Assembly (NCBI RefSeq): GCF_042650645.1
Contig: NZ_JBHSBI010000023.1
Coordinates: 62,001-126,000 of the forward strand
Source: Nonomuraea purpurea
Lineage (GTDB): Bacteria; Actinomycetota; Actinomycetes; Streptosporangiales; Streptosporangiaceae
Length of the DNA: 64,000 nucleotides
Direction of reading: 5' to 3'
Shown piece by piece: positions 25,746 to 37,244 of this stretch. Numbering within the stretch: position 1 is the first letter of the stretch; each line of letters opens with the position of its first letter. A program made the translations under genes and the position numbers. The notes under the pieces were generated by a model. The model was not told where the DNA came from. It made no database searches and worked only from the letters and a program-made list of their open reading frames with translations.

Positions 25746-27556
25746 TCGCGCTCGTCGGCGACGCTCTTACGCCGCCTGCTCAGCAGGAAGCCCGCCAGTC
25801 CGATGACCACCACTCCACCCACGATGCCGGCGATGAGGCCGGTGTTGGACCCGCCGCCGGAGGCGGCGTTGCTCGCGGCCGGGGCCTTGACGTCCACGGT
25901 GTAGAACGGCCAGTAGCCGCTGCCGCCGTACAGCAGGCCCTTGTCCTCGGGGATCGAGGTGATGCTCAGGACCCGGTCCTTGCGGAAGCCCTCAAGGTCG
26001 TTGGGGTAGTAGATCGCGATGACGGGGGCGTCGGTGTAGAGGCGCTCCTGCATCTGCTTGAGGGTCTCGACGCGCTTGGGCCGGTCGAGCTCCTTGAGCT
26101 GGTCCTGGTAGAGCTTCTCGAAGGTCTCGTCGCAGTAGAACGACTCGGTGCCGCCGCCTTCGCCGGCCGCGTTCGGCCTGCGGCTGCACAGGTGCGTCTG
26201 CATGATTTCCTCGGGGTCGGGGTTGACCGACCAGCCGCTGATGGCGATGTCGAACAGGCCCGTGACGCCCGTCTCCTCCGTGAACTTGCTGGAGTCGAGC
26301 TTGTTGGTGGTCAGCGTGATGCCGATCTCCTTGAAGAAGCCCGTCAGGTATTCGGCGAGCTTGTCCTCGATCGGGGTGTCGGTGTGGATGCTGAAGCGGA
26401 ACTCAAGCTTGCGCTTGCCGTCGGGCATCGTGCGGATGCCGTCGGAGCCCTTCTTGTAGCCGGCCTCGTCGAGGATCTGGTTGGCCTTGGCGGGGTCGAA
26501 GCCGACCTTGGTGTCGCCCGTGGCCTCCCAGAAGAACTCCTTGTACATCGGCGGCACGATCGAGCCGTCGGCGGGCTTGGCCAGGCCGTTCTGGACCTCG
26601 GCGGCCAGCTTCTGCTTGTCGATCGCGTAGTGCAGCGCCTGGCGGACCTTGACGTCCTTCAGCGCCGGGTGGCCGTCGCCGACGGGCTTGTCGTCCGTGG
26701 TGGTCGCGCCGTGGTTGATCTGCAGGTACGCCGCGCGGCGGCCCTGGACGTTCCACGCCTCGATGCTCGGGTCGTTCTGGATGGCCTCGAACTCCGGCGG
26801 GTTCATCCGGCCGAGCAGGTCGATGTCACCGGCCTTCAGGCCCGCGACGGCGGCCTGCGGGTTGTCGTAGAAGATGACCTGCAGCTCGTCGACCTTGGGC
26901 TTGCCGCGCCAGTAGTCCGGGTTGGCCTTCAGCTTGACGTACTGATCCTTCTTGTGCTCGATCGGGATGTACGGGCCGCTGCTCACCGCCGGGTACTTCT
27001 CGGCGTCGTAGTTGGCCATGTCGGTGACCGATTCCCAGACGTGCTTGGGCACGATCGGGACCGGGTTCTCCAGCATGGACGCCTGCGGCGACTTGAGCTT
27101 GATGGTCAGCTCCTGGCCGTTGGCCGTGACGGTCTCGAAGTTCTCCACCGCCGGACCGTTGGCCGTCTTGGCGGCCTCGTCGGTCATCATCTTGTTGAAG
27201 GTCCAGGCGGCGTCCTCGGCCGTGATCGGCTGGCCGTCGGACCACTTGGCGGTGCGGATCTTGAACGTCCAGGTGAGCCCGTCCTCCGACGTGGTCCACG
27301 ACTCGGCCAGGTCGGGGCTGGGCTGGAGCGTCTTGGGGTCGGACACGGTCAGGTAGCCGTACGTCCAGCGCAGGATCGCCGTGGAGACCAGGCGGACCGC
27401 GAGGAACGGGTTCATCGAGTCCATGGACTGGGTGGCGCCGACCCGAAAGATCTTCTTCCCCGCCGCAGGATCCTGGGCAAGGGCAGCCGTGGTGCCCTGA
27501 CCTGCTATTAATACCGCGACGCCCAGCGCAGCCAGGCGCGCGAACCATTTCCTCAT
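25742..27556 (-). CDS. Peptide ABC substrate-binding protein with C-terminal membrane anchor
   Basis: 604 residues. It has a cleavable Sec signal (about 1-27, ending ALAQD) but no lipobox cysteine. The SBP_bac_5 fold is clear: RWTYGYLTV, LAESWTTSEDGLTWTFKIR, WSDGQPITAEDAAWTFNKM and the C-terminal SGYWPFYTVDV region. Then a Ser/Gly linker, one membrane helix (about 572-594) and a basic tail RRRK replace the usual lipid anchor. It is the first gene of the operon. The AT-rich 27557-27703 gap carries divergent promoters, including a GTGTGCC/GGCACAC inverted repeat near its start. Confidence 0.88.
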   Translation of the reverse strand: MRKWFARLAALGVAVLIAGQGTTAALAQDPAAGKKIFRVGATQSMDSMNPFLAVRLVSTAILRWTYGYLTVSDPKTLQPSPDLAESWTTSEDGLTWTFKIRTAKWSDGQPITAEDAAWTFNKMMTDEAAKTANGPAVENFETVTANGQELTIKLKSPQASMLENPVPIVPKHVWESVTDMANYDAEKYPAVSSGPYIPIEHKKDQYVKLKANPDYWRGKPKVDELQVIFYDNPQAAVAGLKAGDIDLLGRMNPPEFEAIQNDPSIEAWNVQGRRAAYLQINHGATTTDDKPVGDGHPALKDVKVRQALHYAIDKQKLAAEVQNGLAKPADGSIVPPMYKEFFWEATGDTKVGFDPAKANQILDEAGYKKGSDGIRTMPDGKRKLEFRFSIHTDTPIEDKLAEYLTGFFKEIGITLTTNKLDSSKFTEETGVTGLFDIAISGWSVNPDPEEIMQTHLCSRRPNAAGEGGGTESFYCDETFEKLYQDQLKELDRPKRVETLKQMQERLYTDAPVIAIYYPNDLEGFRKDRVLSITSIPEDKGLLYGGSGYWPFYTVDVKAPAASNAASGGGSNTGLIAGIVGGVVVIGLAGFLLSRRRKSVADERE

Positions 27557-27703
27557 GTGTGCCTCACCTTCAGGCGGGGGTTTTCCTGTGTAGAGAAAGG
27601 CACACCATACGGGGACCGTGTGTCAACGAGGGGCGGAAAATTGTTTCATCATCGTTTCCTTCGGTGGTGTAAATTTTCAGCACTCTTGGCATAACGTGAT
27701 CAG

Positions 27704-28057
27704 ATGTCCCGCATACCGGTCATCCTGGCCGCGGCCCTGACCGTCGCGATGGGTCTCACCGTCCGGGGCTTGTGGGACGGGCCGGTGCCGAAGTACGCGG
27801 GCGACGCCCTCTACACCGTGCTGATCTACACGCTCGTGGTGGTGGCCCTACCCCGGATCCGGCCGATCGTAGCGGCTTCGGTGGCGGCCGGGGTGAGCTG
27901 GGTCGTCGAGTTCGCGCAACTCTGGGAGATTCCCGAGGTGTTGCGGCCGGTGCTGGGGAGCACGTTCAACGTGCCCGATCTGCTCTGGTACGTCGTGGGG
28001 GCGGGGTGCGCGTGGGCCGCGCACACGCTCTGGCTCAAGCGTCACCCCACCCCCTGA
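27704..28057 (+). CDS. DUF2809-family membrane protein
   Basis: 117 residues with four hydrophobic helices. The conserved layout is visible: YAGDALYTVLIYTLV, a middle helix ending WVVEFAQLW (E and Q conserved) and GSTFNVPDLLWYVVG. The function is unknown. TAACGT lies exactly 6 nt before the ATG and no Shine-Dalgarno sequence is present, so the transcript is probably leaderless. Confidence 0.8.
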   Translation: MSRIPVILAAALTVAMGLTVRGLWDGPVPKYAGDALYTVLIYTLVVVALPRIRPIVAASVAAGVSWVVEFAQLWEIPEVLRPVLGSTFNVPDLLWYVVGAGCAWAAHTLWLKRHPTP

Positions 28058-28073
28058 ACGCCACCCCCGCCGG

Positions 28074-28337
28074 TCAGTGGCAGCCGCCGGAGCCGCAGCA
28101 GGAGCCGCCGGCCTGCGGGAGCAGCTCAACCGTCCCGGCCAGCTCGTAACCGGCCTCCACCACGGCCGCGTCCACCAGCGTGCGATCGAGCGGCTCCGCG
28201 CTCGTCACGGTCACCGCACCGGACGCCAGATCCACCTCGACCCCGCTCACCCCGCCGATCTTGCCGACCTCCTCGGTCACGGAGCTGACACAGTGGCCGC
28301 AGGTCATGCCCTCAACCTGGTACGTCGCGACAGTCAT
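28074..28337 (-). CDS. Heavy-metal-associated domain protein, CopZ-like copper chaperone
   Basis: 87 residues from ATG 28337. The metal-binding motif GMTCGHC (about residues 10-16) opens a beta-alpha-beta-beta-alpha-beta HMA domain. The tail adds GGSCCGSGGCH with three more cysteines and a histidine, an extra potential copper site. No P-type ATPase is adjacent. The CsoR-type palindrome upstream supports copper control. Confidence 0.88.
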   Translation of the reverse strand: MTVATYQVEGMTCGHCVSSVTEEVGKIGGVSGVEVDLASGAVTVTSAEPLDRTLVDAAVVEAGYELAGTVELLPQAGGSCCGSGGCH

Positions 28338-28373
28338 GACACTCCTCACTCTCGGATTCCGATCAGGCCACTA

Positions 28374-28388
28374 TACCCCCTAGGGGTA
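28374..28388. promoter_or_regulatory. CsoR-type copper operator
   Basis: TACCCCCTAGGGGTA is a near-perfect palindrome with the C-tract/G-tract layout flanked by TA that CsoR repressors recognise. It lies between the divergent copZ-like gene (start 36 nt away) and the DJ-1 gene (64 nt away). A csoR gene is not in this window. Confidence 0.7.
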
Positions 28389-28452
28389 AAGATGCATACT
28401 TCGAAACCGCCCGGAAAGGGGGCCTGTAAACAGGCAGCCCAAAGGAGTTCTC

Positions 28453-29001
28453 ATGTTGAACGGAAAGACGATCGCGTTCCTGGTCGCTCCTGAGGGAGTG
28501 GAGCAGGTGGAGCTCACGGAGCCCTGGAAGGCGGTCAAGCAGGCAGGCGGGACACCCGTGCTGATCTCGACCGCGCCGGGCCAGATCCAGGCGTTCCACC
28601 ACCTGGACAAGGCCGACAGGTTCGCCGTCGACGAGACGGTGGACCACGTCGACCCGGCCTCCTTCGACGGTCTCGTACTCCCCGGCGGTGTCGCCAATCC
28701 CGACTATCTGCGCATGGTGCCCGCCGCCGTCCGGTTCACCAGGGCCTTCTTCGACTCCGGCAAGCCGGTGGCGGCCATCTGCCACGCGCCCTGGACGCTG
28801 GTCGAGGCGGACGTGGTGCACGGCCGGACGATCACGTCCTGGCCCAGCCTGCGGACCGACCTGCGCAACGCGGGCGCGAGCTGGGTGAACCAGGAGGTCG
28901 TGGTCTGCACCTCAGGGCCGAACACACTGGTCAGCAGTCGCAAGCCGGACGATCTCAAGGCGTTCTGCCAGGCGGCCACGGACGCCTTCGGCGCCCAGTG
29001 A
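28453..29001 (+). CDS. DJ-1/PfpI-family protein
   Basis: 182 residues from ATG 28453 with AAAGGAG at good spacing. The fold markers are VLPGGVANPDYLR and the nucleophile elbow AICHAPWTL (Cys about residue 115 followed by His), as in PfpI/YhbO-type proteins that act as deglycase-like or stress proteases/chaperones. Divergent from the copper chaperone and sharing its CsoR-type operator region. A GCCTGT/ACAGGC hairpin lies in the leader. Confidence 0.88.
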   Translation: MLNGKTIAFLVAPEGVEQVELTEPWKAVKQAGGTPVLISTAPGQIQAFHHLDKADRFAVDETVDHVDPASFDGLVLPGGVANPDYLRMVPAAVRFTRAFFDSGKPVAAICHAPWTLVEADVVHGRTITSWPSLRTDLRNAGASWVNQEVVVCTSGPNTLVSSRKPDDLKAFCQAATDAFGAQ

Positions 29002-29018
29002 CGACACACGGGCAGCAC

Positions 29019-29051
29019 GGTTCACGGCGGGCCCGGGGTCCGCCGTGAACC
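29019..29051 (+). terminator. Hairpin terminator after the DJ-1 gene
   Basis: A 12-bp perfect stem, GGTTCACGGCGG with CCGCCGTGAACC, around a 9-nt GC-rich loop starts 18 nt after the DJ-1 stop. No U-tract. It separates the gene from the permease downstream. Confidence 0.75.
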
Positions 29052-29102
29052 CGTCAATCCCCTCAGGCGACCACCGCCACCCTCTTGTTCCCTGGGAAGA
29101 AA

Positions 29103-29120
29103 TGGTCTAGACCTAGACCA
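29103..29120. promoter_or_regulatory. 18-bp GntR/FadR-type palindrome before the permease
   Basis: TGGTCTAGACCTAGACCA has perfect 8-bp arms around AC. The TGGTCTAGACC core resembles operators of FadR-subfamily GntR regulators (TnGTxxxACnA). It lies 36-53 nt before the permease start, a location suitable for repression. No GntR gene is adjacent. Confidence 0.5.
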
Positions 29121-29155
29121 AATAGAGCGTCCTCCGCGCCCCCAGGGAGACCTCA

Positions 29156-30685
29156 GTGAGTATCGAAGAGGATTCCAGGCGACTCGCCGAGCTCGGCTAC
29201 AAGCAGGAGCTGGCCCGCACCTGGAGCGGTTTCTCCAACTTCGCCATCTCTTTCTCGATCATCTCCATCCTCGCCGGCTGCTTCACGACCTTCGGACAGG
29301 CATGGAACAACGGCGGCCCCATCGCCATCTCATGGGGCTGGCCGCTGATCTCGGTGTTCATCCTGATCATCGGCTTCTGCATGTCGGAGCTGGTCTCGGC
29401 GTACCCGACGGCCGGCGGCATCTACTGGTGGGCCGCCACGCTGGGCAAGCCGATCCACGGCTGGTTCACCGGCTGGCTCAACCTGATCGGCCTCATCGCC
29501 GTCACCGCGTCGGTCGACTACGGCTGCGCGACGTTCCTCAACATCACCCTCAACCGGCTGACCGGCGGCGCATGGGAGGGCACGCTCCCCCAGGCGTTCC
29601 TGCTGTTCGTGATCATCCTGGCGCTGCACGCCCTGATCAACATCTACAGCCACAAGCTGATCGCCCTGCTGCAGAACGTCTCGGTCTGGTGGCACGTCGC
29701 GGGCGCCGCGATCGTCGTCGGCATCCTGATCTTCGCGCCGAGCGAGCACCAGTCCCTCGGCTTCGTCTTCGGCGGCACCAACAACAACTCCGGCTTCGGC
29801 AGCGGCGCGGAAGGAGTGCCCTTCTGGCTGTACGTGCTGCCGCTCGGCTTCCTGCTCACCCAGTACACGATCACCGGCTTCGACGCCTGCGCCCACGTGT
29901 CGGAGGAGACCCAGGGCGCGGCCAAGAGCGCCGCCCGCGGACTGTGGCAGTCGATCTTCTATTCGGCGATCGGCGGCTGGATCCTGCTCCTGTCGTTCCT
30001 GTTCGCCGCCACGAACGTCGACGCGATCAACGAACAGGGTGGGTTCGTCGGGGCCATCTTCGAAACCGCGCTCTCGTCCCCGCTGGCCACGGCGATCTTC
30101 GCGATCTCCACGATCGGCCAGTTCTTCTGCGGGATGAGCTGCGTGACGTCGATGTCGCGGATGACGTACGCGTTCTCGCGCGACGGCGCCGTGCCGGGAT
30201 GGCGGCTCTGGTCCAGGGTCGACCGCAACCGCACCCCCGTCAACGCCATCCTCGCCGGCTGCCTCGTGGCCGCGCTGATCACCCTGCCCGCCCTCTACGC
30301 CCCCGCGGGCCTGACCACCCCTGTCGCCTTCTACGCCGTCGTCTCGATCGCGGTCATCGGCCTCTACCTGGCCTTCCTCATCCCGATCTGGCTCCGGCTC
30401 CGCATGGGCGAGGCGTTCAAACCGGGGCCGTGGACGCTCGGCAAGAAGTACAAGGCGCTGTGCTGGATCGCGTGCGTCGAGATCGTGATCGTGTCGATCT
30501 ACTTCATCATGCCGTTCTCACCGGCCGGAGTGCCCGGCAATCCGGACTTCACCTGGACGTCGGTCAACTACGCCCCCATCGCGGTCGGGGTCGTGCTGAT
30601 CGGGATCGCGCTGTGGTGGACGTTGTCGGCCAAGCACTGGTTCACCGGCCCCCGCCGTACCGTCGACGAGGTCCCAACCTCCTGA
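29156..30685 (+). CDS. APC-superfamily amino acid permease (GabP/UGA4-like)
   Basis: 509 residues from GTG 29156. About twelve membrane helices with the N-terminal leader LAELGYKQELARTWSGFSNF, typical of the eukaryotic-type ACT/BAT group of amino acid and GABA permeases, and the conserved AYPTAGGIYWWAA segment in helix 2. Predicted to import an amino acid or amine such as GABA; the substrate is not determinable here. Behind a GntR-type palindrome. Confidence 0.85.
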   Translation: MSIEEDSRRLAELGYKQELARTWSGFSNFAISFSIISILAGCFTTFGQAWNNGGPIAISWGWPLISVFILIIGFCMSELVSAYPTAGGIYWWAATLGKPIHGWFTGWLNLIGLIAVTASVDYGCATFLNITLNRLTGGAWEGTLPQAFLLFVIILALHALINIYSHKLIALLQNVSVWWHVAGAAIVVGILIFAPSEHQSLGFVFGGTNNNSGFGSGAEGVPFWLYVLPLGFLLTQYTITGFDACAHVSEETQGAAKSAARGLWQSIFYSAIGGWILLLSFLFAATNVDAINEQGGFVGAIFETALSSPLATAIFAISTIGQFFCGMSCVTSMSRMTYAFSRDGAVPGWRLWSRVDRNRTPVNAILAGCLVAALITLPALYAPAGLTTPVAFYAVVSIAVIGLYLAFLIPIWLRLRMGEAFKPGPWTLGKKYKALCWIACVEIVIVSIYFIMPFSPAGVPGNPDFTWTSVNYAPIAVGVVLIGIALWWTLSAKHWFTGPRRTVDEVPTS

Positions 30686-30694
30686 CGCCCGCCT

Positions 30695-31333
30695 TTAAGT
30701 GGTCGCCTCGAAAGCGGTGGCCACGGCCGTACGGACCTCGTTCATCGACGTCGAGCCCAGCTCGCGCTTGAGCGAGGTCATGTCCACATCCGGCATTCCA
30801 CACGCGATCGCCCAGTGCCACGGCTCCAGGTCGCCGTCCACGTTGAGCGCGAACCCATGGCTGGTCACCCCCCGGCTCTGCCGCATCCCGATCGAGATGA
30901 CCTTCCGCCCGGTCTCGACGGTCCAGACGCCGGTCAGCAGTTCCGACCCCGGAGGCGTGTCCCGGCGCTCGGCGGGCAACCCCAGCTTGCCCAGCGCCTC
31001 GGCCAGCCGCAGCTCCACCTCACGCACGTAGTCGACGATGCCTTCGTCCTCGCCCAGCTTGACGATCAGGTAGCCGACGAGCTGACCGGGCCCGTGATAG
31101 GTGAGCTGCCCGCCCCTCCCGGTCTCGACCACCGGAATGCCGCGCCCCGGATCGGGCAGATGGCCCATCGGCGTACGCCGGCCGATCGTGTAGACGGACG
31201 GATGGCTCAACAGCCAGAGCGTGTCCGGCCGCTCCTCCCGTTGGCGCCGGCCGACGAGCTCGGTCATGCGCTCCATCGCCTGGTCGTACTCGACAAGCTC
31301 ATCCTGGATGAGCGTCAGCGGCCTTGCCCTCAT
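30695..31333 (-). CDS. lipB: Octanoyl-[acyl carrier protein]:protein octanoyltransferase
   Basis: 212 residues from ATG 31333. The LipB signature RGGQLTYHGPGQLVGY is at about residues 73-88, the catalytic lysine region is RKVISIGMRQSRGVTSHGFALN, and the catalytic cysteine is in IACGMPDVDMTSL. It moves octanoyl groups from ACP to lipoyl domains, the first step of lipoic acid assembly. TATCCT lies exactly 6 nt before the ATG, pointing to a leaderless mRNA. lipA is not adjacent. Confidence 0.93.
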   Translation of the reverse strand: MRARPLTLIQDELVEYDQAMERMTELVGRRQREERPDTLWLLSHPSVYTIGRRTPMGHLPDPGRGIPVVETGRGGQLTYHGPGQLVGYLIVKLGEDEGIVDYVREVELRLAEALGKLGLPAERRDTPPGSELLTGVWTVETGRKVISIGMRQSRGVTSHGFALNVDGDLEPWHWAIACGMPDVDMTSLKRELGSTSMNEVRTAVATAFEATT

Positions 31334-31555
31334 GCTTCGAGGATAGGACGCCTCCCGAACACCGGCGCACCCAGCCCGAACACACATTCACCCCCGGCTT
31401 CCACCTGGTCACATCGGTCACATCGGGCCGTACACAGAGCGTGGGCAACAGGGTGGCAACAACCTGTTCGCCCTTGTATGGCATCGCCCCATCCGCCTCA
31501 CGAGAAGGAATAGGCTCAGACGAGGAGTCGGGCTGCCGGGACGTTGGGGGATTGG

Positions 31556-35113
<3,558 letters not shown>

Positions 35114-35584
35114 GCCGGAAACGTGCGACGCGCACGCCTCGCACGCAGCGGCCCTGATCACGTGGTTCCAGGTCAACGGCCAAGCCGGCGACGGGGCCAC
35201 GGAGTTCGTGCAGTTGCTCGTGGAATGGGCGACCAGCGTGTTGGTGCCACCGCTGGATGAAGTCCAGCTCCAAGAAGAGATCGAGCTGTGGCGGCGCGGC
35301 GAACTGTAGCCGCGCAATAAGGGACCGCCCCCGCCGATCACTGCGGCGGGGGCCGGTCTTCAAGCTTTCCGAGCATTTCATAGGCCGGACGGTGCGCGTC
35401 GACAAAGACGGTTCCCGCTGGAACTGCTCTTCACCCTTGACCGTCGTTCCCGCCCCTACAACAAGCCCCTGACCGAACGAGGGGCCTACTGGCCGGCGCG
35501 GCTCGGCCTCCTCATCGCCATCCTGTCGGGGAATTCGACCAAGAGTACGCATACACAGAGTCATAGCATGGTAACCTTCTGTGC
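35114..35584. other. 471-bp gap after dnaE: terminator and an open frame without a start
   Basis: A forward frame without an obvious start reads ITWFQVNGQAGDGATEF and ends LQEEIELWRRGEL at 35309; it is protein-like and may be the tail of a decayed gene. After the terminator at 35323-35358 the remainder to the next gene shows no recognisable product. AT content rises just before 35585, consistent with a promoter. Confidence 0.45.
35323..35358 (+). terminator. Long GC-rich hairpin downstream of dnaE
   Basis: GACCG-CCCCCGCCG pairs with CGGCGGGGG-C-CGGTC around a short loop, leaving one bulged base. About 14 base pairs followed by TTC. It lies 210 nt after the dnaE stop and is the likely transcription end. 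Confidence 0.7.
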
Positions 35585-36571
35585 ATGGTCACCTCCCAGC
35601 ACGAGGCGCTCCATCGCATTTTCCGCGACAATCCGGAGCTGTACTCTCGCGCTTTCAAGATGCTCAACATCGAGTTCCCGGCCGCGCGCGAGGTCGCCGT
35701 CATCGATACCGACATGACGGAAATAGTGCCGATTGAGCGTCGCGCCGACACGGTGATGATGTTCACGTCCCGAGGGGGCGCCAAGCACGTAATCATCAGT
35801 GAATCGCAATCCGAACCGGACAACGACAAACCTGCTTCGTGGGCGTACTACATCAGTTATGCGCGCATCAAGTTCGACTGTCCGGCGACGCTTCTGGTGA
35901 TCTCTCAGAAAGAGTCCACAGCCAAGTGGGCCCGCCGACCGAAAGCGATCGGCCTGCCCGGCCATCCCTCCCTGACCGTGCACCCCATCGTGCTCGGCCC
36001 CGACAACGTACCCAAGATCACCGACCTGGCGGAGGCGTCCACGGACGTGGTGCTCACCATGTTCTCGGCGCTCACGCATGCGCGATCCAGTGAGGTCGCT
36101 GCGATACTGGAAGCCCTGGATGTCGCGCTGACCACGGTCGACACCAACAGCGCGAGGTACATGGCCGAACAAGTGGAAATAGGTCTCGGAGACACCAAAG
36201 CCCGACAGATCTGGAGGGGCCTGATGACCATGCAGAACTATCGATACAAGTCCGAGTTCGCGGAAATCCTCCGAGCCGAAGGTGAGGCCATTGGCGAGGC
36301 CCGCGGCAAGGCCCTCGGTGAGGCCCTCGGTGAGGCGCGCGGCAAGGCTCTCGGTAAGGCTCTCGGCGAGGCCCTCGGTGAGGCGCGCGGCAAGGCCCTC
36401 GGCAAGGCTCTCGGCGAGGCGAGGTCCGTGCTGAAGATCCTTGAGGAACGGGGCGTTCCTGTCTCGGAGTCAGTGCGAGAGCGGATCCAGAACTGCACGG
36501 ACCCCGCCCTCCTTGACCAATGGCTCCTCCGATCCCTGAAGGTCACCACTGCCGAGGAACTCTTCGGCTGA
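35585..36571 (+). CDS. Rpn-family PD-(D/E)XK nuclease-like protein with 12-nt repeats
   Basis: 328 residues. The nuclease-like core shows ERRADTVMMF (Asp55) and VIISESQSE (Glu73-x-Gln75), the D...ExQ arrangement of Rpn/PD-(D/E)XK proteins. A region at residues about 233-280 is built of 4-residue units (GEAL, GKAL, GEAR) encoded by 12-nt near-repeats. The helical C-terminus (LLDQWLLRSLKVTTAEELF) follows. Related proteins occur in many copies in Streptosporangiales. Base composition upstream is AT-rich, suggesting acquisition. Role (recombination, phage defence) is inferred from Rpn relatives. Confidence 0.75.
   Translation: MVTSQHEALHRIFRDNPELYSRAFKMLNIEFPAAREVAVIDTDMTEIVPIERRADTVMMFTSRGGAKHVIISESQSEPDNDKPASWAYYISYARIKFDCPATLLVISQKESTAKWARRPKAIGLPGHPSLTVHPIVLGPDNVPKITDLAEASTDVVLTMFSALTHARSSEVAAILEALDVALTTVDTNSARYMAEQVEIGLGDTKARQIWRGLMTMQNYRYKSEFAEILRAEGEAIGEARGKALGEALGEARGKALGKALGEALGEARGKALGKALGEARSVLKILEERGVPVSESVRERIQNCTDPALLDQWLLRSLKVTTAEELFG
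36224..36571 (+). other. Possible intragenic short product of the Rpn-like gene
   Basis: An in-frame ATG at 36224 (residue 214) is preceded by GGAGGGG, the best ribosome-binding site in the neighbourhood, with a spacing of about 5 nt; a second ATG follows at 36230. Translation from here gives 115 residues: a short helix, the repeat region and the C-terminal helices, without the nuclease core. Short C-terminal Rpn products made this way are known to neutralise the full-length toxin in enterobacteria. Confidence 0.45.
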
Positions 36572-36996
36572 CCCCCAACTCGCTCGCAGCCATTGTGGGG
36601 CGCATTCGGCGGGACACAGGGAGACCGCCCCACGCTGCTCTCATCGTCAAAGATCCAAAACCCGAATTCAAGGCCAGGGCCGGGCGGCAAAGACACCCTG
36701 CCAGACGTCCATGACCTCAGTATTTCCTTCTCCTGCGGGGACATCCAGGAGGATTACCCAAGCGGGATTGAAAGACCTCGTCTCAACCAGTCGGGTGGGT
36801 GTCGGCGGCCCACCCGGTAACCAGGCAACGGGTGGGCCACCACGGGCGCCGTAAGGCGCGGGGGGTGCGCTGAAGGCACCTGAAGCAGAGCTGCCTGAGC
36901 TCCGTGGCGCGCAGCGCCCCCTGTGAAGACCTTTGTGCCGGGGCGGGCGTCAGCGGCCCACCCGGCAACGGGAGGGTGATCCCGAGGGGCCGCCGG
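36572..36996. other. Non-coding, structured stretch with a 25-nt direct repeat
   Basis: No credible gene in 425 bp. A 25-nt segment at 36798-36822 recurs at 36945-36969 with three changes (core GCGGCCCACCCGG). An inverted match (GGTGGGCC) lies between at about 36831. A strong bulged stem GGGG-GT-GCGCTG with CAGCGCCCCC is seen at about 36860-36920. The arrangement suggests a structured RNA or a recombination/repeat element; no known family is recognised. Confidence 0.4.
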
Positions 36997-37185
36997 TCAG
37001 GCGTGGTAGCCCTTGGGCTGCTCCGGGATGAGGATCCACATGGCGACGTAGACGACCCACAGCGGTCCGGGGATGAGCGACAGCAGCAGCCAGAGAATCC
37101 GGACGAGGGTGGGGGGCAGGCCCATCTTGTCGGCCAGCCCGCCGCAGACCCCGGCCAGAATTCTGTGCTCTCGTGAGCGGTACAT
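36997..37185 (-). CDS. PspC-domain membrane protein
   Basis: 62 codons from ATG 37185 including stop (61-62 residues), with AGGAG upstream. The PspC signature is clear: MYRSREHRILAGVCGGLADK followed by one membrane helix (VRILWLLLSLIPGPLWVVYVAMWILIP, as two adjoining parts). PspC-type proteins respond to envelope stress; stand-alone small versions are common in actinobacteria. Longer upstream codons are not supported by a ribosome-binding site. Confidence 0.88.
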   Translation of the reverse strand: MYRSREHRILAGVCGGLADKMGLPPTLVRILWLLLSLIPGPLWVVYVAMWILIPEQPKGYHA

Positions 37186-37244
37186 GATCTCCTCCGTCTG
37201 TGACGACCTCCTGTGAAACGAATGGTCAGGCCGCAGGACTCCCG

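Noticed and set aside
25736..27511. Long open frame opposite the first peptide-binding protein gene
   Set aside because: Shadow of the real gene on the other strand; no domain and no start signal.
36764..36774. GGGATTGAAAG, resembling the end of a CRISPR repeat
   Set aside because: Only one copy, no spacing pattern and no cas genes nearby.
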